Below, one piece after another: positions 27,701-37,700 of a stretch of 64,000 nucleotides of DNA. Numbering within the stretch: position 1 is the first letter of the stretch; each line of letters starts with the position of its first letter. The stretch is from assembly GCA_963514095.1 (NCBI GenBank), contig OY741281.1, forward strand, positions 6,378,154-6,442,153, read 5' to 3'. The translations under genes and the position numbers were made by a program. The DNA is from Eutrigla gurnardus (Eukaryota > Chordata > Actinopteri > Perciformes > Triglidae). The notes beneath the pieces were generated by a model. The model had not been told where the DNA came from and made no database searches. It was given only the letters and a program-made list of their open reading frames with translations.

Positions 27701-28504
27701 GGCTACTGAAGCCCAAGCGCACATGGCGGCCCTCTCTAACAGATGTTTTTCGTTTGTGCTGCTGCAGTCTCTGGCTTGGGAGGCACAGAGCCAAAGAGGT
27801 GATTCATGATGCGAGCCTTTTCCTCGTTGCAGTCAGCACACACACACAAAAGTGTGCTCCGGCTGGAGGATAAACACCGGTCATTTTTCGTCTTCTTTAT
27901 TGTCCCGATATAATACGCTTTTAAAAGACTGAGATGGAAGTAACAGATAGCACAGAAACCTGTGTTTTTTTGTTCGTCCTTTAAACAAACATATCTAGTT
28001 ACTGCCCTGCTCGTCCTAATGTTTACACGTGATCTGTACAGTTATTTTATCACAATGGACCGCAGTCACGGTTTCTGCTTTCCACGACACGTTCCACTTA
28101 AATACTGGGAGTCTGAAGTAATTCAATGCGTTTTAAAGTGGGAAACGAGGCCACGTTCCCGGCGTCGACGGACAACAGCGAAAGGTGCGCGCTCCTCCGG
28201 TTTGATGCTCCATTTAATCATAGCAGGAAGGATGCCAATGGAGGACGATGGTGATGGTGGGGGTGGGGAAGTAGGAAACACGCACAGTACCCACCGGCCT
28301 GGACTGATTACACCCCCCCCCACCCCCCACCCCCCATCACATAATCAAAGGTAAACACTGCATCATAGAGTGTGGCTTTGGTGCAATATAGTATATCCCC
28401 TTGAGAACAAATCTATCATTTCTGGATGCAATCTGGCGTATGTGGGGAGACTCCATAATCCTGAAATGGTTAAATCCTGACTTGACTGCCAGTGTGACTA
28501 GAGG

Positions 28505-28549
<45 letters not shown>

Positions 28550-29172
28550 ATCAGAAAGAGAGGGAGAGAGCTACATCCTAGCAGCATGCTCTGAAGCTGA
28601 GTTATGTAATAGTGAACACAGAGAGCTGCAGGCCCGAGTGCACATCCTCCTATTCCCTACACCACCAAAGCCCCCCCCCCCCCCTATTATTACTCTATTA
28701 CTCTACATATCTGGAAAGATAGAGCTGCAGATTCACGAGCACGTATAACGGGTGTTCACCTGCTCTGCATCAAATGCTCTGCAGCTCAACAGGTGCAAAT
28801 ATTTGTATTTTCTAACACAATAATCAATGGACCTCGGATGGGAATGGGAATTTTTTTTTTTTTTTAATGCTAAAATATATAAATTGCATTCCACCATGCA
28901 AAAAAAAAAAAAAAAAGCTGTTGTGTTTGCTTTAAAATGTATGTTTTAAATCTTATAATCTAGTCTGTTTGGTTGTGTTTACTCCGGCGTCTTCAATCAT
29001 CCATCCATCCATCACGCAGACAACAAGGCTGACACCGTGGCCTTACCTCCTCCAGCACGTTCACGGTGTTCCTGCAGCTCTGCAGTCGGGTGGTGAAGCT
29101 GGATGTTGTCGGGGAATTGTAATCCTCTGTCGTCTCCGAGAGAAACTCGGACACCGATATTTGATCCGGCAT
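323..29172 (-). CDS. asap1: asap1, 5' part: Arf-GAP with BAR and PH domains (11 coding exons, partial)
   Basis: ASAP1 is a multidomain Arf GTPase-activating protein that bends and senses membrane through its BAR domain, binds phosphoinositides through its PH domain, and acts at focal adhesions, podosomes and recycling membranes. Coding exons on the minus strand, in transcript order: 29172-29047, 12675-12603, 10830-10685, 8782-8708, 8270-8221, 8074-7945, 3975-3890, 2381-2306, 1667-1581, 637-537, 392-323. They join in phase into 1,020 nt (residues 1-340), all with GT-AG borders. The product starts [10 protein letters not shown], runs through the BAR helices, and reaches the PH start (GYLLKKSDG, then [12 protein letters not shown]). 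[19 protein letters not shown] and the [17 protein letters not shown] linker fit ASAP1 better than ASAP2 as I remember them. An in-frame TGA two codons before the ATG fixes the start within this exon. The rest of PH, Arf-GAP, ankyrin, proline-rich and SH3 regions must lie left of the window. I cannot say whether this is the a or b fish paralogue. Confidence 0.93.
537..637 (-). CDS. asap1: asap1 coding exon 10 (BAR-PH linker and PH start)
   Basis: Encodes [34 protein letters not shown] (residues 284-317). GYLLKKS is the usual first strand of a PH domain. 101 nt, phase 0 to 2. Donor GTAAGC. Confidence 0.93.
1581..1667 (-). CDS. asap1: asap1 coding exon 9
   Basis: Encodes [20 protein letters not shown] and SSLQLDQKE, 29 whole codons (residues 255-283) at the end of the coiled BAR region. 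Acceptor TTCTCCTCAG, donor GTAGGC. Confidence 0.93.
2306..2381 (-). CDS. asap1: asap1 coding exon 8 (BAR end)
   Basis: Encodes (N)[20 protein letters not shown] and ADLYN. 76 nt, phase 2 to 0. [18 protein letters not shown] is ASAP1-like. The ASAP2 counterpart as I remember it reads AVESLKPSIETLATDLH. Confidence 0.93.
3731..3778. repeat. (AT)n microsatellite
   Basis: 24 AT units in asap1 intron 7, and a perfect self-complementary run. Confidence 0.95.
3890..3975 (-). CDS. asap1: asap1 coding exon 7 (BAR)
   Basis: Encodes [20 protein letters not shown] and IKYYHAQC, essentially identical to the mammalian ASAP1 segment as remembered. 86 nt, phase 0 to 2. Acceptor GCTTTGCAG, donor GTAAGTG. Confidence 0.93.
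5086..5103. repeat. Poly-T tract
   Basis: 18 T in asap1 intron 6. It may be the A-tail of a reverse-strand retroelement remnant, but no body is recognisable. Confidence 0.8.
7455..7690. repeat. Decayed copy of the same MITE-like family
   Basis: Begins near aaataacgattact and ends tcgattaaatcgatgcagctct. It shares atcaaagatattcagtt with the family. Confidence 0.5.
7945..8074 (-). CDS. asap1: asap1 coding exon 6 (BAR)
   Basis: Encodes [20 protein letters not shown], then [20 protein letters not shown] and MCE (residues 157-200), the charged middle BAR helix. 130 nt, phase 2 to 0. The intron separating it from exon 5 is only 146 bp (8075-8220). Confidence 0.93.
8221..8270 (-). CDS. asap1: asap1 coding exon 5 (BAR)
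   Basis: Short 50-nt exon encoding [16 protein letters not shown] plus two bases of a Phe codon completed by exon 6. Acceptor TTTCTGCAG, donor GTAAGT. DIKKPF replaces the DLKKPF remembered from mammals. Confidence 0.91.
8708..8782 (-). CDS. asap1: asap1 coding exon 4 (BAR)
   Basis: Encodes [20 protein letters not shown] and KGVKG, 25 whole codons with phase 0 at both ends. Acceptor CCCGTAG and donor GTAAGA. Human ASAP1 also has a [16 protein letters not shown] segment, which helps tell it from ASAP2. Confidence 0.92.
8783..12602 (-). other. asap1 introns 2 and 3 (excluding exon 3)
   Basis: Introns at 8783-10684 and 10831-12602. The sequence is mostly AT-rich and featureless to my eye. A degenerate telomere-like patch of cctaaacc units lies at 10,484-10,530. 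No gene recognised. Confidence 0.5.
10685..10830 (-). CDS. asap1: asap1 coding exon 3 (BAR)
   Basis: Encodes [39 protein letters not shown] and LSALLKNL (residues 67-115). 146 nt. It enters in phase 1, completing an Asp codon begun in exon 2, and leaves in phase 0. Donor GTGAGT, acceptor AACACAG. Confidence 0.93.
12603..12675 (-). CDS. asap1: asap1 coding exon 2 (BAR)
   Basis: Encodes [20 protein letters not shown] and NSGQ, the first BAR helix. 73 nt, phase 0 to phase 1. CCCTCAG acceptor and GTGAGT donor. It is separated from exon 1 by a 16.4-kb intron. Confidence 0.93.
14725..15420. mobile_element. Left-end fragment of a hAT-like element
   Basis: Begins tagagcccgaccgataaagg with repeated ccgatacc and ccgatatatcgg motifs, like hAT-type ends common in fish. 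I could not find the matching right end or a target duplication, so the right border is only a guess. Confidence 0.4.
18470..18560. repeat. Fragment of the same interspersed repeat
   Basis: Contains attcatcctgaggggaccat, gaatgtctgaatccaaattcc and gatatttcagtctggagcaa, which correspond to the 3' half of the copy at 22,005-22,215. Confidence 0.5.
20079..20717. mobile_element. Non-autonomous hAT-like element with 'gtatcga' subterminal motifs
   Basis: A 639-bp element in asap1 intron 1. The left end TAGGGTTGTCAAAAGTATCG and right end GTATCGTGACAACCCTA form inverted repeats. It is flanked by a perfect 8-bp duplication, caagcatg, at 20071-20078 and 20718-20725. Many copies of gtatcga or its complement crowd the first 100 and last 80 bp, as expected for transposase-binding subterminal repeats. 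No coding frame of note. Confidence 0.9.
21757..21792. repeat. (AC)n microsatellite
   Basis: 18 AC units in asap1 intron 1. Confidence 0.95.
22005..22215. repeat. Decayed fish interspersed repeat ('gctagcatgctcacaatgacc')
   Basis: Contains gctagcatgctcacaatgac, tctggtggcgctaaacgacaa, gaccacg-like aatgtctgcataaaatatca and gggaatccatccaataattg. This word order recurs at 18,470-18,560 and 61,955-62,100, so it is a dispersed family. Confidence 0.55.
24325..24430. repeat. Fragment of a 'tatcggcccgatatt' dispersed repeat
   Basis: About 100 bp with gatacccgatct, gtatcggcccgatattc and gatcagtgca, resembling hAT-end derived repeats of fish. No borders visible. Confidence 0.4.
25535..25825. repeat. 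Decayed 'gcaactaac...aatcattccagctc' MITE-like repeat
   Basis: Starts gcttgcaactaact and ends caactaatcattccagctct. The interior includes 'atgtcttgttttgtccgaac' and 'atattcacttta', wording of a very common fish interspersed repeat. Strongly diverged. Confidence 0.5.
28504..28549. repeat. Compound (TC)n(AC)n microsatellite
   Basis: About 12 TC units run directly into about 11 CA units in asap1 intron 1. Confidence 0.95.
29047..29172 (-). CDS. asap1: asap1 coding exon 1 (start codon)
   Basis: Encodes residues 1-42, [10 protein letters not shown] through NVLEE. It ends exactly on a codon before a GTAAGG donor. TGA lies in frame 6 nt upstream of the ATG. Seven nucleotides upstream there is a CTTTAG preceded by a pyrimidine run (G-rich on the plus strand, 29185-29196). 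The coding exon therefore probably begins at 29179, after an untranslated first exon. Confidence 0.93.
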
Positions 29173-29880
29173 CCTTCAGCTAAAGGGGGGGGGGGGAAGC
29201 CCACGGGGAGGGTCGGCGATGAATGCTCAGAAAGACAAAACCATGTAAGATCTAAAACTAAAGGAAAAAGCGGGGGGAGTCTGGTGCAAGCCGTTGGAAA
29301 GCGGGGGGGTTGGGGGGGGGGGGGGGCGCGAGACGATTTTCCTCGCGAAACTGTTAAACTGCGGAGATGATTAAGACGTGTCTTCTTCTCCGGTGACTTC
29401 TCAAATGACTTCACTGTTCCCCGGGGGCCATGGGAGGAGGGAATTAACTAAATATCTTCAGACTGTCCCCTCGGTGTGCCTTTTTTTTCTTCTTCCTCGA
29501 GAGGATGTCTAAAAGCGACGCATTTATAAATAGTGTCACTCCGAGTCTAACTAAACCGCGGAGGAAAAAACACCGTAAAGAATAGCGGATGCCCTCATTA
29601 TGCTCTACAGATGTTCAATAAACCGCCTGTCGTCAAAACAGCCCGCCGTTACCAGCCTCCGTTCAGGATTTATCATAGTCCATGCTCTGCCGAGGTCGTC
29701 TCTCACTGCGGCGGGGTTTGGTCCACTCTTCTTCGGCCGTAGTTGGTGTTTTTTTAACGGTAAACGCTGCCGCAGACACATTCGCTGCCACTCTCTCCTG
29801 CTCGGCCGCGCTCGAGCTTCTCAGCGAGCTAGTGTCAAGCCAGCCGGAAGGTAGGATGCGATTTCCTATCAGGGTTTTCA
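29173..29880 (-). promoter_or_regulatory. asap1: Putative asap1 promoter and 5' UTR region
   Basis: A CpG-rich block directly upstream of the asap1 ATG on the minus strand, with poly-G runs at 29185-29196 and about 29305-29326. CpGs are densest at 29,640-29,850. A pyrimidine tract plus TTTAG just before the start exon suggests an untranslated first exon within this block. The exact start site and donor cannot be fixed by eye; a GTAACG near 29,650 is one donor candidate. Confidence 0.5.
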
Positions 29881-31500
29881 AAATAAAAGCACAGGATGAC
29901 TTCTCTCTTTTTTTTCTTTTTTTTTAAATCCCAAAATGAACTTTGGATGTTATTTGAATGTAACTGTCATAAATAGCAGATCAATACACGTATATGTCTG
30001 AAAATATATTGCAGGAGTTTTACTATAATGCCACCTAAAATAGCCACCATCTTTTTAAAATGTTTTGGTAGTTTTGCCCAAGATGCGTGGTTTAATGGCA
30101 ATTGTGTTAAAACTTGAGTGAATATGACACAAAATAGTTTCATTAAAAACATTCTTGTGCTGCTGTCAGATTCTTTGCACCACAGCACCAAAGTGGATTA
30201 ATTGAAAATGCCCTAAATGTAATTCATTGCTATATGCTACATGTGTACACAGGAAGGTTGTATATCTTAAACATGTATTGTAAGTTAATTTTAGCTATGA
30301 TATTATAATTATTGGGTTATATGAAGTTAAATTCTATGGTGAAACCTAATCAAGTTGTTATCGTAATGCACGGTTACAGCAGTTTTTGCAACAAAACAGC
30401 AGAAGGCTAACCACGATATACTTTTACTATTTTATTTTGAAACAAAATGATCCATTTCCCGATATTTTGTTCCCATTGGTGGTAGCTTAACGCAACTCTC
30501 CTCCCACCGACTTCGCCTGGTTGACGGGGCCGAGGAGCCACTCTGCGCGTGCGTGATCTGGAATCCATGACTGCCAGAGCTCTATCCGACCGTAGGCCCG
30601 CCACAGAGAAAGAAAAAAACGATTTACAGGGGGGAAGCATTATTGTTTCGTTTGTTCAGAAGCGAAATTTAGCAGAATATGTACAGCCCTGTGCGTCATT
30701 AGAATAGAAGCCTACCTTTATATTGTCAGTTGAATCTATAGCTCCCTTCAAAAGCAATAACATGCAAAGTAACGTTTATTATAATAACCAAATTAACAGT
30801 TGGTAATCATCTGTTAGGCATTCTAGCAGGTTTGCAGCCAGATACAGCCACGCAGAAACAAAAAATGTTGTAAAATGTAAGGCAAAGTGAATTATGTATA
30901 ACACAAAAACATATCTGACACAAAGTAACATAAGCTTCTTCCTTTACAAAAAAAAAATCCAACTCCAAGGCTGTGTGTCATAATATCTACAATATCTTAG
31001 AGACAATGAGATTTATTCCCAACAGAGAGGTCATGACCTTCTCCTAACCATTTGAAGTTGTTTCAGTTGGTCATCCCAAAGTTATATATCTTATAAAAAT
31101 CATATGCAATTTACTAAAAGCACAGCCTACTGGTTTTGAAATATGCACTTTTTAAACAATTACCATAGAAAAGTGAATACATTATCCAAACTATGACATG
31201 TCATCTTAAAAACCTTACTAGTCCCCCCTCCCTTAACAGTTGGAGAAGCCTCTCAATCCATACGTGCAGCGCCACCTTGTGGTAGTTTATTAATAGTATG
31301 TTCTGTCAAATGTCTTTTTTATGCCTCGAATGGGTTGTCTCAGAAAATTACAAAATATTATTATAACTGCAAGCTTGGATCCTTATGTTCCGAACGATGT
31401 TTTTGAACCCACAGTGTTATCAGATAGGGTTCTCTATGGGGGGGATTATTTTCTGAAAGGTCGTATTAATTAAATTCGGTTTCCGTTTTACTTTGAAAAT
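29881..31500. other. asap1-nfx1 divergent intergenic region
   Basis: About 1.6 kb of mostly AT-rich DNA between the asap1 upstream block and the nfx1 5' region. A CpG-rich island-like patch at 30,470-30,610 carries 'cccattgg', an inverted CCAAT box. No gene seen. Confidence 0.4.
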
Positions 31501-31762
31501 ACTGACAGGAAGTTCAAGTTTTGATTCTCGCTAGCTTAATGTAGCTTGTGTTAGCTTTAAGCTAGTGTTGATAAAGTGAGTTGACGGCAGGAGGAGATTA
31601 TTGCTGCTTTCCGGGGGGAGTTCTTCTGACGTTGTAACAGTCGGAACTCGTGTGAAAACGTGGATATAGTCGAGTACCAGGGGGGCGCTTGTCATCTCAT
31701 TCAACAGCCTCGTTGTCTTCAAAGTTGTGGCGTTGGGAAGAAGCAACAACCGGAGTTGCTGA
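31500..31762 (+). promoter_or_regulatory. nfx1: Putative nfx1 promoter and 5' UTR
   Basis: Sequence directly upstream of the nfx1 start codon with scattered CpG, lying head-to-head with asap1. A TGA (31760-31762) abuts the ATG in frame, so translation cannot begin further upstream in this exon. No TATA box is obvious. Confidence 0.45.
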
Positions 31763-31781
31763 ATGGCTGAAGGCTCCTCAG
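31763..31781 (+). CDS. nfx1: nfx1 coding exon 1 (MAEGSS)
   Basis: Only 19 coding bases, ending in phase 1 at a GTAAAT donor. The ATG is fixed by the in-frame TGA directly upstream. Mammalian NFX1 also begins MAE. Confidence 0.85.
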
Positions 31782-34700
31782 GTAAATAACATTCACACGC
31801 GGTCTAAATAACGCAGTCATACAAACAAGTCCTTGCTCTCCAAAACAACGAACTCGCTCAACAACGCTAGTAACTAGTTTTACTCAAACTCTTTATGTGG
31901 TAAGCTAGCTAGTTTCGTAGCGTGGCTAACGTTAGCTGATATTAACTTTCAGCTAACATTAGCCAAGCTGACTGAGCCGTTTATTTTCTTTTAACTATAT
32001 TTTAGTTATCGTTAGCCTTTAATAGTTGAGGTTGAACTTTGAAATCCGACATTACACCTAACCTGAGTCACAGTAGCAGGAGTTATCTTTATGTGACCGC
32101 GGAGCTAATAAACATGTAAGTAGCCGGTCAGTGTGTGTTGTAATATATGACACTGTGATTGCTAGCTAGCCACTAGCGAACCTATTGGGTAACATAGTTC
32201 AACTGCTGGCTACATAAGAAATAGTTGTTGGTCATACTAGATTATGACAGTTGTAATACGTGATTCTGTGCTCTGGTATTGTAAGATTGATTATAGACTA
32301 ATAAAAGGACAGGAATTGACCGGTTTTGTGGCACGTGTATTTGTATGAGGTCATCTTACAAACAAAGGCATTCATTGGTGCTATTTTCTGTTTGCAGACC
32401 CACCCGACCTCAATCCAAATGCGTCACAACAAAAACAATATCAGCACAAATCCAGCAGAGGCCGGTCCAGATACAACAATGACAGGAACCTGAATAGTTA
32501 TGATCCTTCTCAATACTATGGACACTTTGATCAAGGCGTTAACCCCCCGTTTAGCCATGAAAATGTAAATCAAGCATTGCATCAGTATGCTCACTACCAA
32601 GGCGAGGATGGAGCCAGAAGGCGCGGCAGAGGTAGAGGGAGGAGAGATGGCAATAGAAATGTAAATGGCAATTTTGGTGGCTCCAGCTCCAGTTGGCAAA
32701 GACCTGGAGGTGACATTGGTCCATATCGTGGTAACAATAGAGGTGCAGGTGGTTTTCACTCCAGGGCACATCCCATGGATGATGGACCTGAAGGACCCAG
32801 CTGGCGACGAGACGATGCAGGCAGGAATTTTGATCAAACTAATGAAGATCTGGATGCCCGGGCTAAAAAACCCAGGAAGTATAGCCAGGAGCAGAGGAGA
32901 GGACAACAAAATGAAAAAAGTAGTCGCTTAAAGGAGAACAACACTGCAGTAGAGGGTCAGAGGTTAAATGAAATCAAAGGAGAAAACCCCACATCAGACA
33001 TCAGGGAAAGAAATCAGAGGAGCAGGACAGGTCCAGCATCTCAATATGATGACCACCAGAGAAAACAAATGGAGCCGAAGCGACGGCAAGGACCCATCAA
33101 ACCACCAAAACCACCAACTCAAGAGGAAACAGGCTCAGAGAGGGGGGCCGGTGTCCAAGATGACTCTCGCCATGGCAGACCATCTCAGGATCCTGCCTAT
33201 AAAGCTGGACGAGGCTCGGGACGACACACTCCCCTTCAGGCCAGAGGGGGGAGAAGGACACATCATCAGAACAGCAGGCCAGGCCAGAGGAACTGGGACA
33301 AGGTGCCAGAGAGCAAGGAGACGCAGACAGGTTAGACTGGAACTCCAGTAAACTCCTATACAGAAACCAAAGAGTTGGTCATAGGTTTTTGTTTTATTTA
33401 AAGTTACTTTCTTACTAGGAATGGGCGATATTTTACCGTTTGCGATATACCGTCAAAAAATTTCAGCACGGTAAGAATTTGTCATCTCGCGGTAATAACG
33501 ATAAATTCCGGTTGATGACTTTTCCCCCCCCCCAACTTTATTGTATTCAGATTTACTCTCGTTTGATGACGTTGTATGCGACCACGCACTCGCAGCCCAA
33601 CTCACGTGACAGGCACCTGCCTTCTGCCTGTAGACCTGATCTCTCGGCTCACGTGAAGAACAATAACAAACATGGCGGAAGGCGGAGCTGAGAGCGATGC
33701 GAAAATGCGCACAGATGCAGCAAAAGCGACAGCGTCAACTTAAGCCAAAGCCTCCGGTAAGAAAACTCTTAGCCAGGCGAAAATTGGCGACGCATTTGCT
33801 CATTCCATACCATATGATAAGCAAAGCAAACGATGGAAAGAATTAACGGAGGCAGTGGCGTTTTGCCTGGCTAAAGACATGTTGCCACTCCAAACTGTGG
33901 AGAAGGAAGGATTCAGGCGAATGATTCATAAAATCGACGCTAGATACAACATGCCCTCGAGGAAGTATTTTTCCAAGACAGCCCTGCCTAAGATGTATGA
34001 TGAGTGCCGTGATGGCTTACAAACAACGCTGTCTACAGTGGAGTTTTTTGCCTCAACCACAGACATGTGGAGTAGCCGAGCGACTGAGCCGTATATTAGC
34101 CTCACAGTCCATTACATCGCGAGTGATTGGAGTTTGAACAGCTGTTGCCTCCAGACGAGTTTCTTAATTTATCAGGTTTTATTTTAAGTTGTTTGTGATT
34201 TTATAAGCTAACTGCCAACTGATGCTAACTTGTGCCTTAGTTTGAATAAATGTTGAATCTGTTCTCACATTTCAGACTTGTTTGATCTGAGTCATTACAG
34301 TTTTACAGTACAGGTGAATTGGTATTTTATCGTCACTTTTATCGTTACCAGGATAAATGCCAGAAATTATCGTGATACATTTTTTAGTCCATATCGCCCA
34401 TCCCTATTTCTTACTACAGTTTTTAATATTACAGGGCGTCAAGGTAAATCAGCCACAACCATCCTTTGGCAGCTCGTTTCCCCTGAACCTCTGATCTCTT
34501 CCCTCCACAGGGTGTCTGATTGAGCAGCTGTCTGAGGAGAAGTACGAGTGCATGGTTTGCTGTGATGTCATCAGGTGCATGTCCCCGGTGTGGAGCTGCC
34601 TGAGCTGCTTCCACGTCTTCCACCTGAACTGCATTAAGAAGTGGGCTCGATCCCCGGCCTCACAGGCAGACGGTACAGATTTTAAGCAACATCTGGATCT

Positions 34701-37700
34701 TTACTAAACGCTTTGTGTATTATTGCCTCACATTTCATTCAGTATGGTTGTCTCTGTGAGGCAACAAAACCACAGGTCCTCAGCAACTGTAATGTACTAT
34801 AATACTGTGGTGTAGATGGACAATAGTCACTGTGGCCCCATTAACAAAAAAACAGCTCTCAGGCTTTACAGCGAGTTCCTACTGCATCAGCAGTCTGTTG
34901 TGTTGCATTGCAAGTCTGAGGCCAGTGGGAAACTGCTGTTCTGTTTATGGACAATGTATCTCAAAAATATTTATACTGAAATAAAGCTGTTTTTCAGAAT
35001 CGGCTGAAGGTTGGCGTTGTCCGGCCTGCCAGAATGTTGCACTGAAACAACCGACCTCCTACACCTGCTTCTGTGGTGAGTACCTTTTCATTCATGCCAT
35101 TAAACAAATGTCATCAATAGTCATTTATTTCTCGTCCCCCATTTTTAGTCCCATAACCGATCAAGACTGTCACCGAAGGTCAGTGAAACAAGGTCATGAC
35201 TCCTTTTTGTTCCACATTTGATTGACAGGTAAAGTGACAAACCCAGAGTGGCAGCGCAGTGAGATTCCCCACAGCTGTGGTGACATGTGTGGGAAGAAAA
35301 GGAGCGGATTGGACTGCCACCACCCCTGTAACATGTGAGCCTTGAAATCGCAAGAAAAAACGTGTCATGATGGTGTTTTTCTCGGGTGTTTTCAGGGAAT
35401 TAATGTTTTGGATGTTGTGAAGTTGATGATTATCAGATGAAATCTAAAAATCTGTGATTTTATCGTAGCTGGGAATTGAAGAAAATTACACAGCAAAAAG
35501 TAAATCTGGAAAATATGTAGAAAAATTACTATGATTTTGCGTTCACATTGATAATAACAATGTTATACAGATTTTGCATGTATTTAATAGAAGATTATTT
35601 AAATAATACAGTGTATTTAAATTCTCCAGACTATTTGTGAACAAGATTTTCTGTCCCCCTTCAGTTTATGTCATCCTGGACCTTGTCCACAATGTCCTGC
35701 CTTCATAACAAAATCCTGCATCTGCGGGAAGACCAGGTACTTGAATTTGAATGATGTTTACATCTGTGTATCTTATCTATGCATATCCGCTCATTGTCTA
35801 TTTAAGTGTTATCCAAAGAGACTGGTTTCTTATCTGTAGGACTCTATCTTTGCAGTCAACCAATGCGCTGTGGCCTGGGTACAGTGCTCAAGTGTGACAC
35901 GGTGTGCGGTGCCTTACTCAACTGTGCTAAACACACCTGCACCCAAGTGTGCCATAGCGGGGCGTGCCAACCCTGCCAGCTGCAAGTCCAGCAGGGTGAG
36001 TCTCACTTTGTCAGCTCCGTAAATACTCCCACAAATTTGTCCAGCAGTTGTTTTTTAATCTTGGAGAATTGGTGGACTCATTATAAGTTTCTGCTGTGTT
36101 TTTAATTTTTCTTCAGCGTGCTACTGTGGCGTTACCCCGCGTCAAGTCCTGTGTGGCACAGACAAAGATGGATTTGATGGTTCGGGACATTTCTCCTGTC
36201 AAAAATTATGTGGGAAGTAAGTCTGACCTCGCGGCACCAATGATGCCCATCCTCCGTTAACAACGAAGCTGTCATTCCCACCGTTGCCTGACGCTCACTC
36301 TCCTCCATTCAGGATGCTTAACTGCGAGGCTCACCGGTGCCAACAGCAGTGCCACCGCGGCCCATGCCAGCCGTGCCCGCTCTCCCCGAGCCTGGTGAAG
36401 ACGTGTCCCTGCGGTCAGACGCCACTCGCCAAACTCCTGGAGCTGGGTTACCCTGAGCGGCGGACTTGCTCTGATGCCATCCCCTCCTGTGGGAAGTCGT
36501 GCAACAAACCCTTGGCCTGTGGCTCCAGCGGTAAGGAAGACTTGTTCAGACAGGATTAGGTCCAGCTTGCATACAACAGACTGTCGGATCTTAAAGAACT
36601 TGTGTTACTTCAGACATCATCCATCTGTGTGAGAAGCTGTGCCATGAGGACAGCTGTGGGCCCTGCTCCCTGACCTCGACCATCAGATGCAGATGTGGCG
36701 CCAAGACGAAGGTAGGCGGAAACACCAGTGTTGTTGTTATGCTTTGTTTGTGATATCAAGGAAATAAAAAAGAGAATCCTGTGTTTTCAGGAGGTCCCAT
36801 GTGCAACAATCCAAAAAGAAGGTGAGATTTAAACGAATTACACAAATATGAGATCACCACCTACGTTGTACTCTGTATGTATCTAACTTCTGACTCCTGT
36901 TCCAGAAGAGCTTGTCTTCACCTGTGAGAAGCGCTGCAACAAGAAACGCTCCTGTGGTCGACACAAGTGCGGCGAGCTGTGTTGTGTGGTGAGTATTCAG
37001 CGACTCTGCGTCAATGTAGTTTAGGGATAGGAATGAAACTAACTGATGTTGAAAATGACAAAAGAGCTGAGACGATGCTTGTGTTGTACATTTTTATTTA
37101 TGATACTTTAATGATTTTAAATCTTAAAAACAAAAACTCAAACTGTGCAAAAATGTGGTGCTTTATTTCCGGTTTATTTGAGTAAAACTGTACAAGTCGA
37201 ATGCCATTTAGAAGTCAGCCACATAAAAAAGAAGTCTCTCTTATGTGAGCTTTTCATGCAAGCTGGACAGATCTGGAGGCGACACAAATAAGTATTTCAG
37301 CTTGCAGCACAGATCTGATAAAAGTGTTCAATTCAAGGTCTACAGTTATTCAAAATGGCAATGAACCTTATCGGTAGAGCGTTCGATGATATGAGGTGGT
37401 GTCACTGGTTTCTGTCCGTCCTTCCAGACTGTGGAGCACAAGTGCCTCCTGATCTGCGGCTACAAGCTCAGCTGCGGCCTTCACCGCTGCCACGAGCCTT
37501 GTCACCGTGGAAACTGTGAACCCTGCTGGCAATCCAGTGAGTTCCGCAGGCGTCCTCTGCAGTCTAGCAGCTTTGTGTTTATGAGCCAAGTCTTAGAAGT
37601 ACCATATAGTTAGTCTGCCATTCCAAAAAGCATAATTATTTGTTTTTACATAATTTTGTTTGACATTTGTGGTGTTAGGTCTGGCATTAATGTTGCCACA

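Larger units (their letters stand above)
12676..29046 (-). other. asap1 intron 1 (16.4 kb)
   Basis: A large first intron, typical of where regulatory elements sit. It contains one intact hAT-type element (20,079-20,717), a hAT-like left-end fragment near 14,725, a 'atcggcccgatatt' fragment near 24,340, several decayed dispersed fish repeats (18,470-18,560; 22,005-22,215; 25,535-25,825), and CA and CT/CA microsatellites. I recognise no nested gene. Two repeat-free GC-balanced patches (14,240-14,460 and 22,470-22,730) could be conserved noncoding elements, which only alignment could show. Confidence 0.5.
33331..34510 (+). other. nfx1 intron 2
   Basis: A 1,180-bp intron, almost filled by the hAT element at 33,416-34,406. 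Without that insertion and one duplication copy it would be about 180 bp. Confidence 0.85.

Noticed and set aside
323..29172. Assignment to asap2 instead of asap1
   Set aside because: [30 protein letters not shown] and the [17 protein letters not shown] linker fit ASAP1 as remembered. The ASAP2 counterparts differ.
32424..32909. 161-codon minus-strand frame in the nfx1 exon 2 region
   Set aside because: It is the antisense shadow of the low-complexity nfx1 N-terminal exon.
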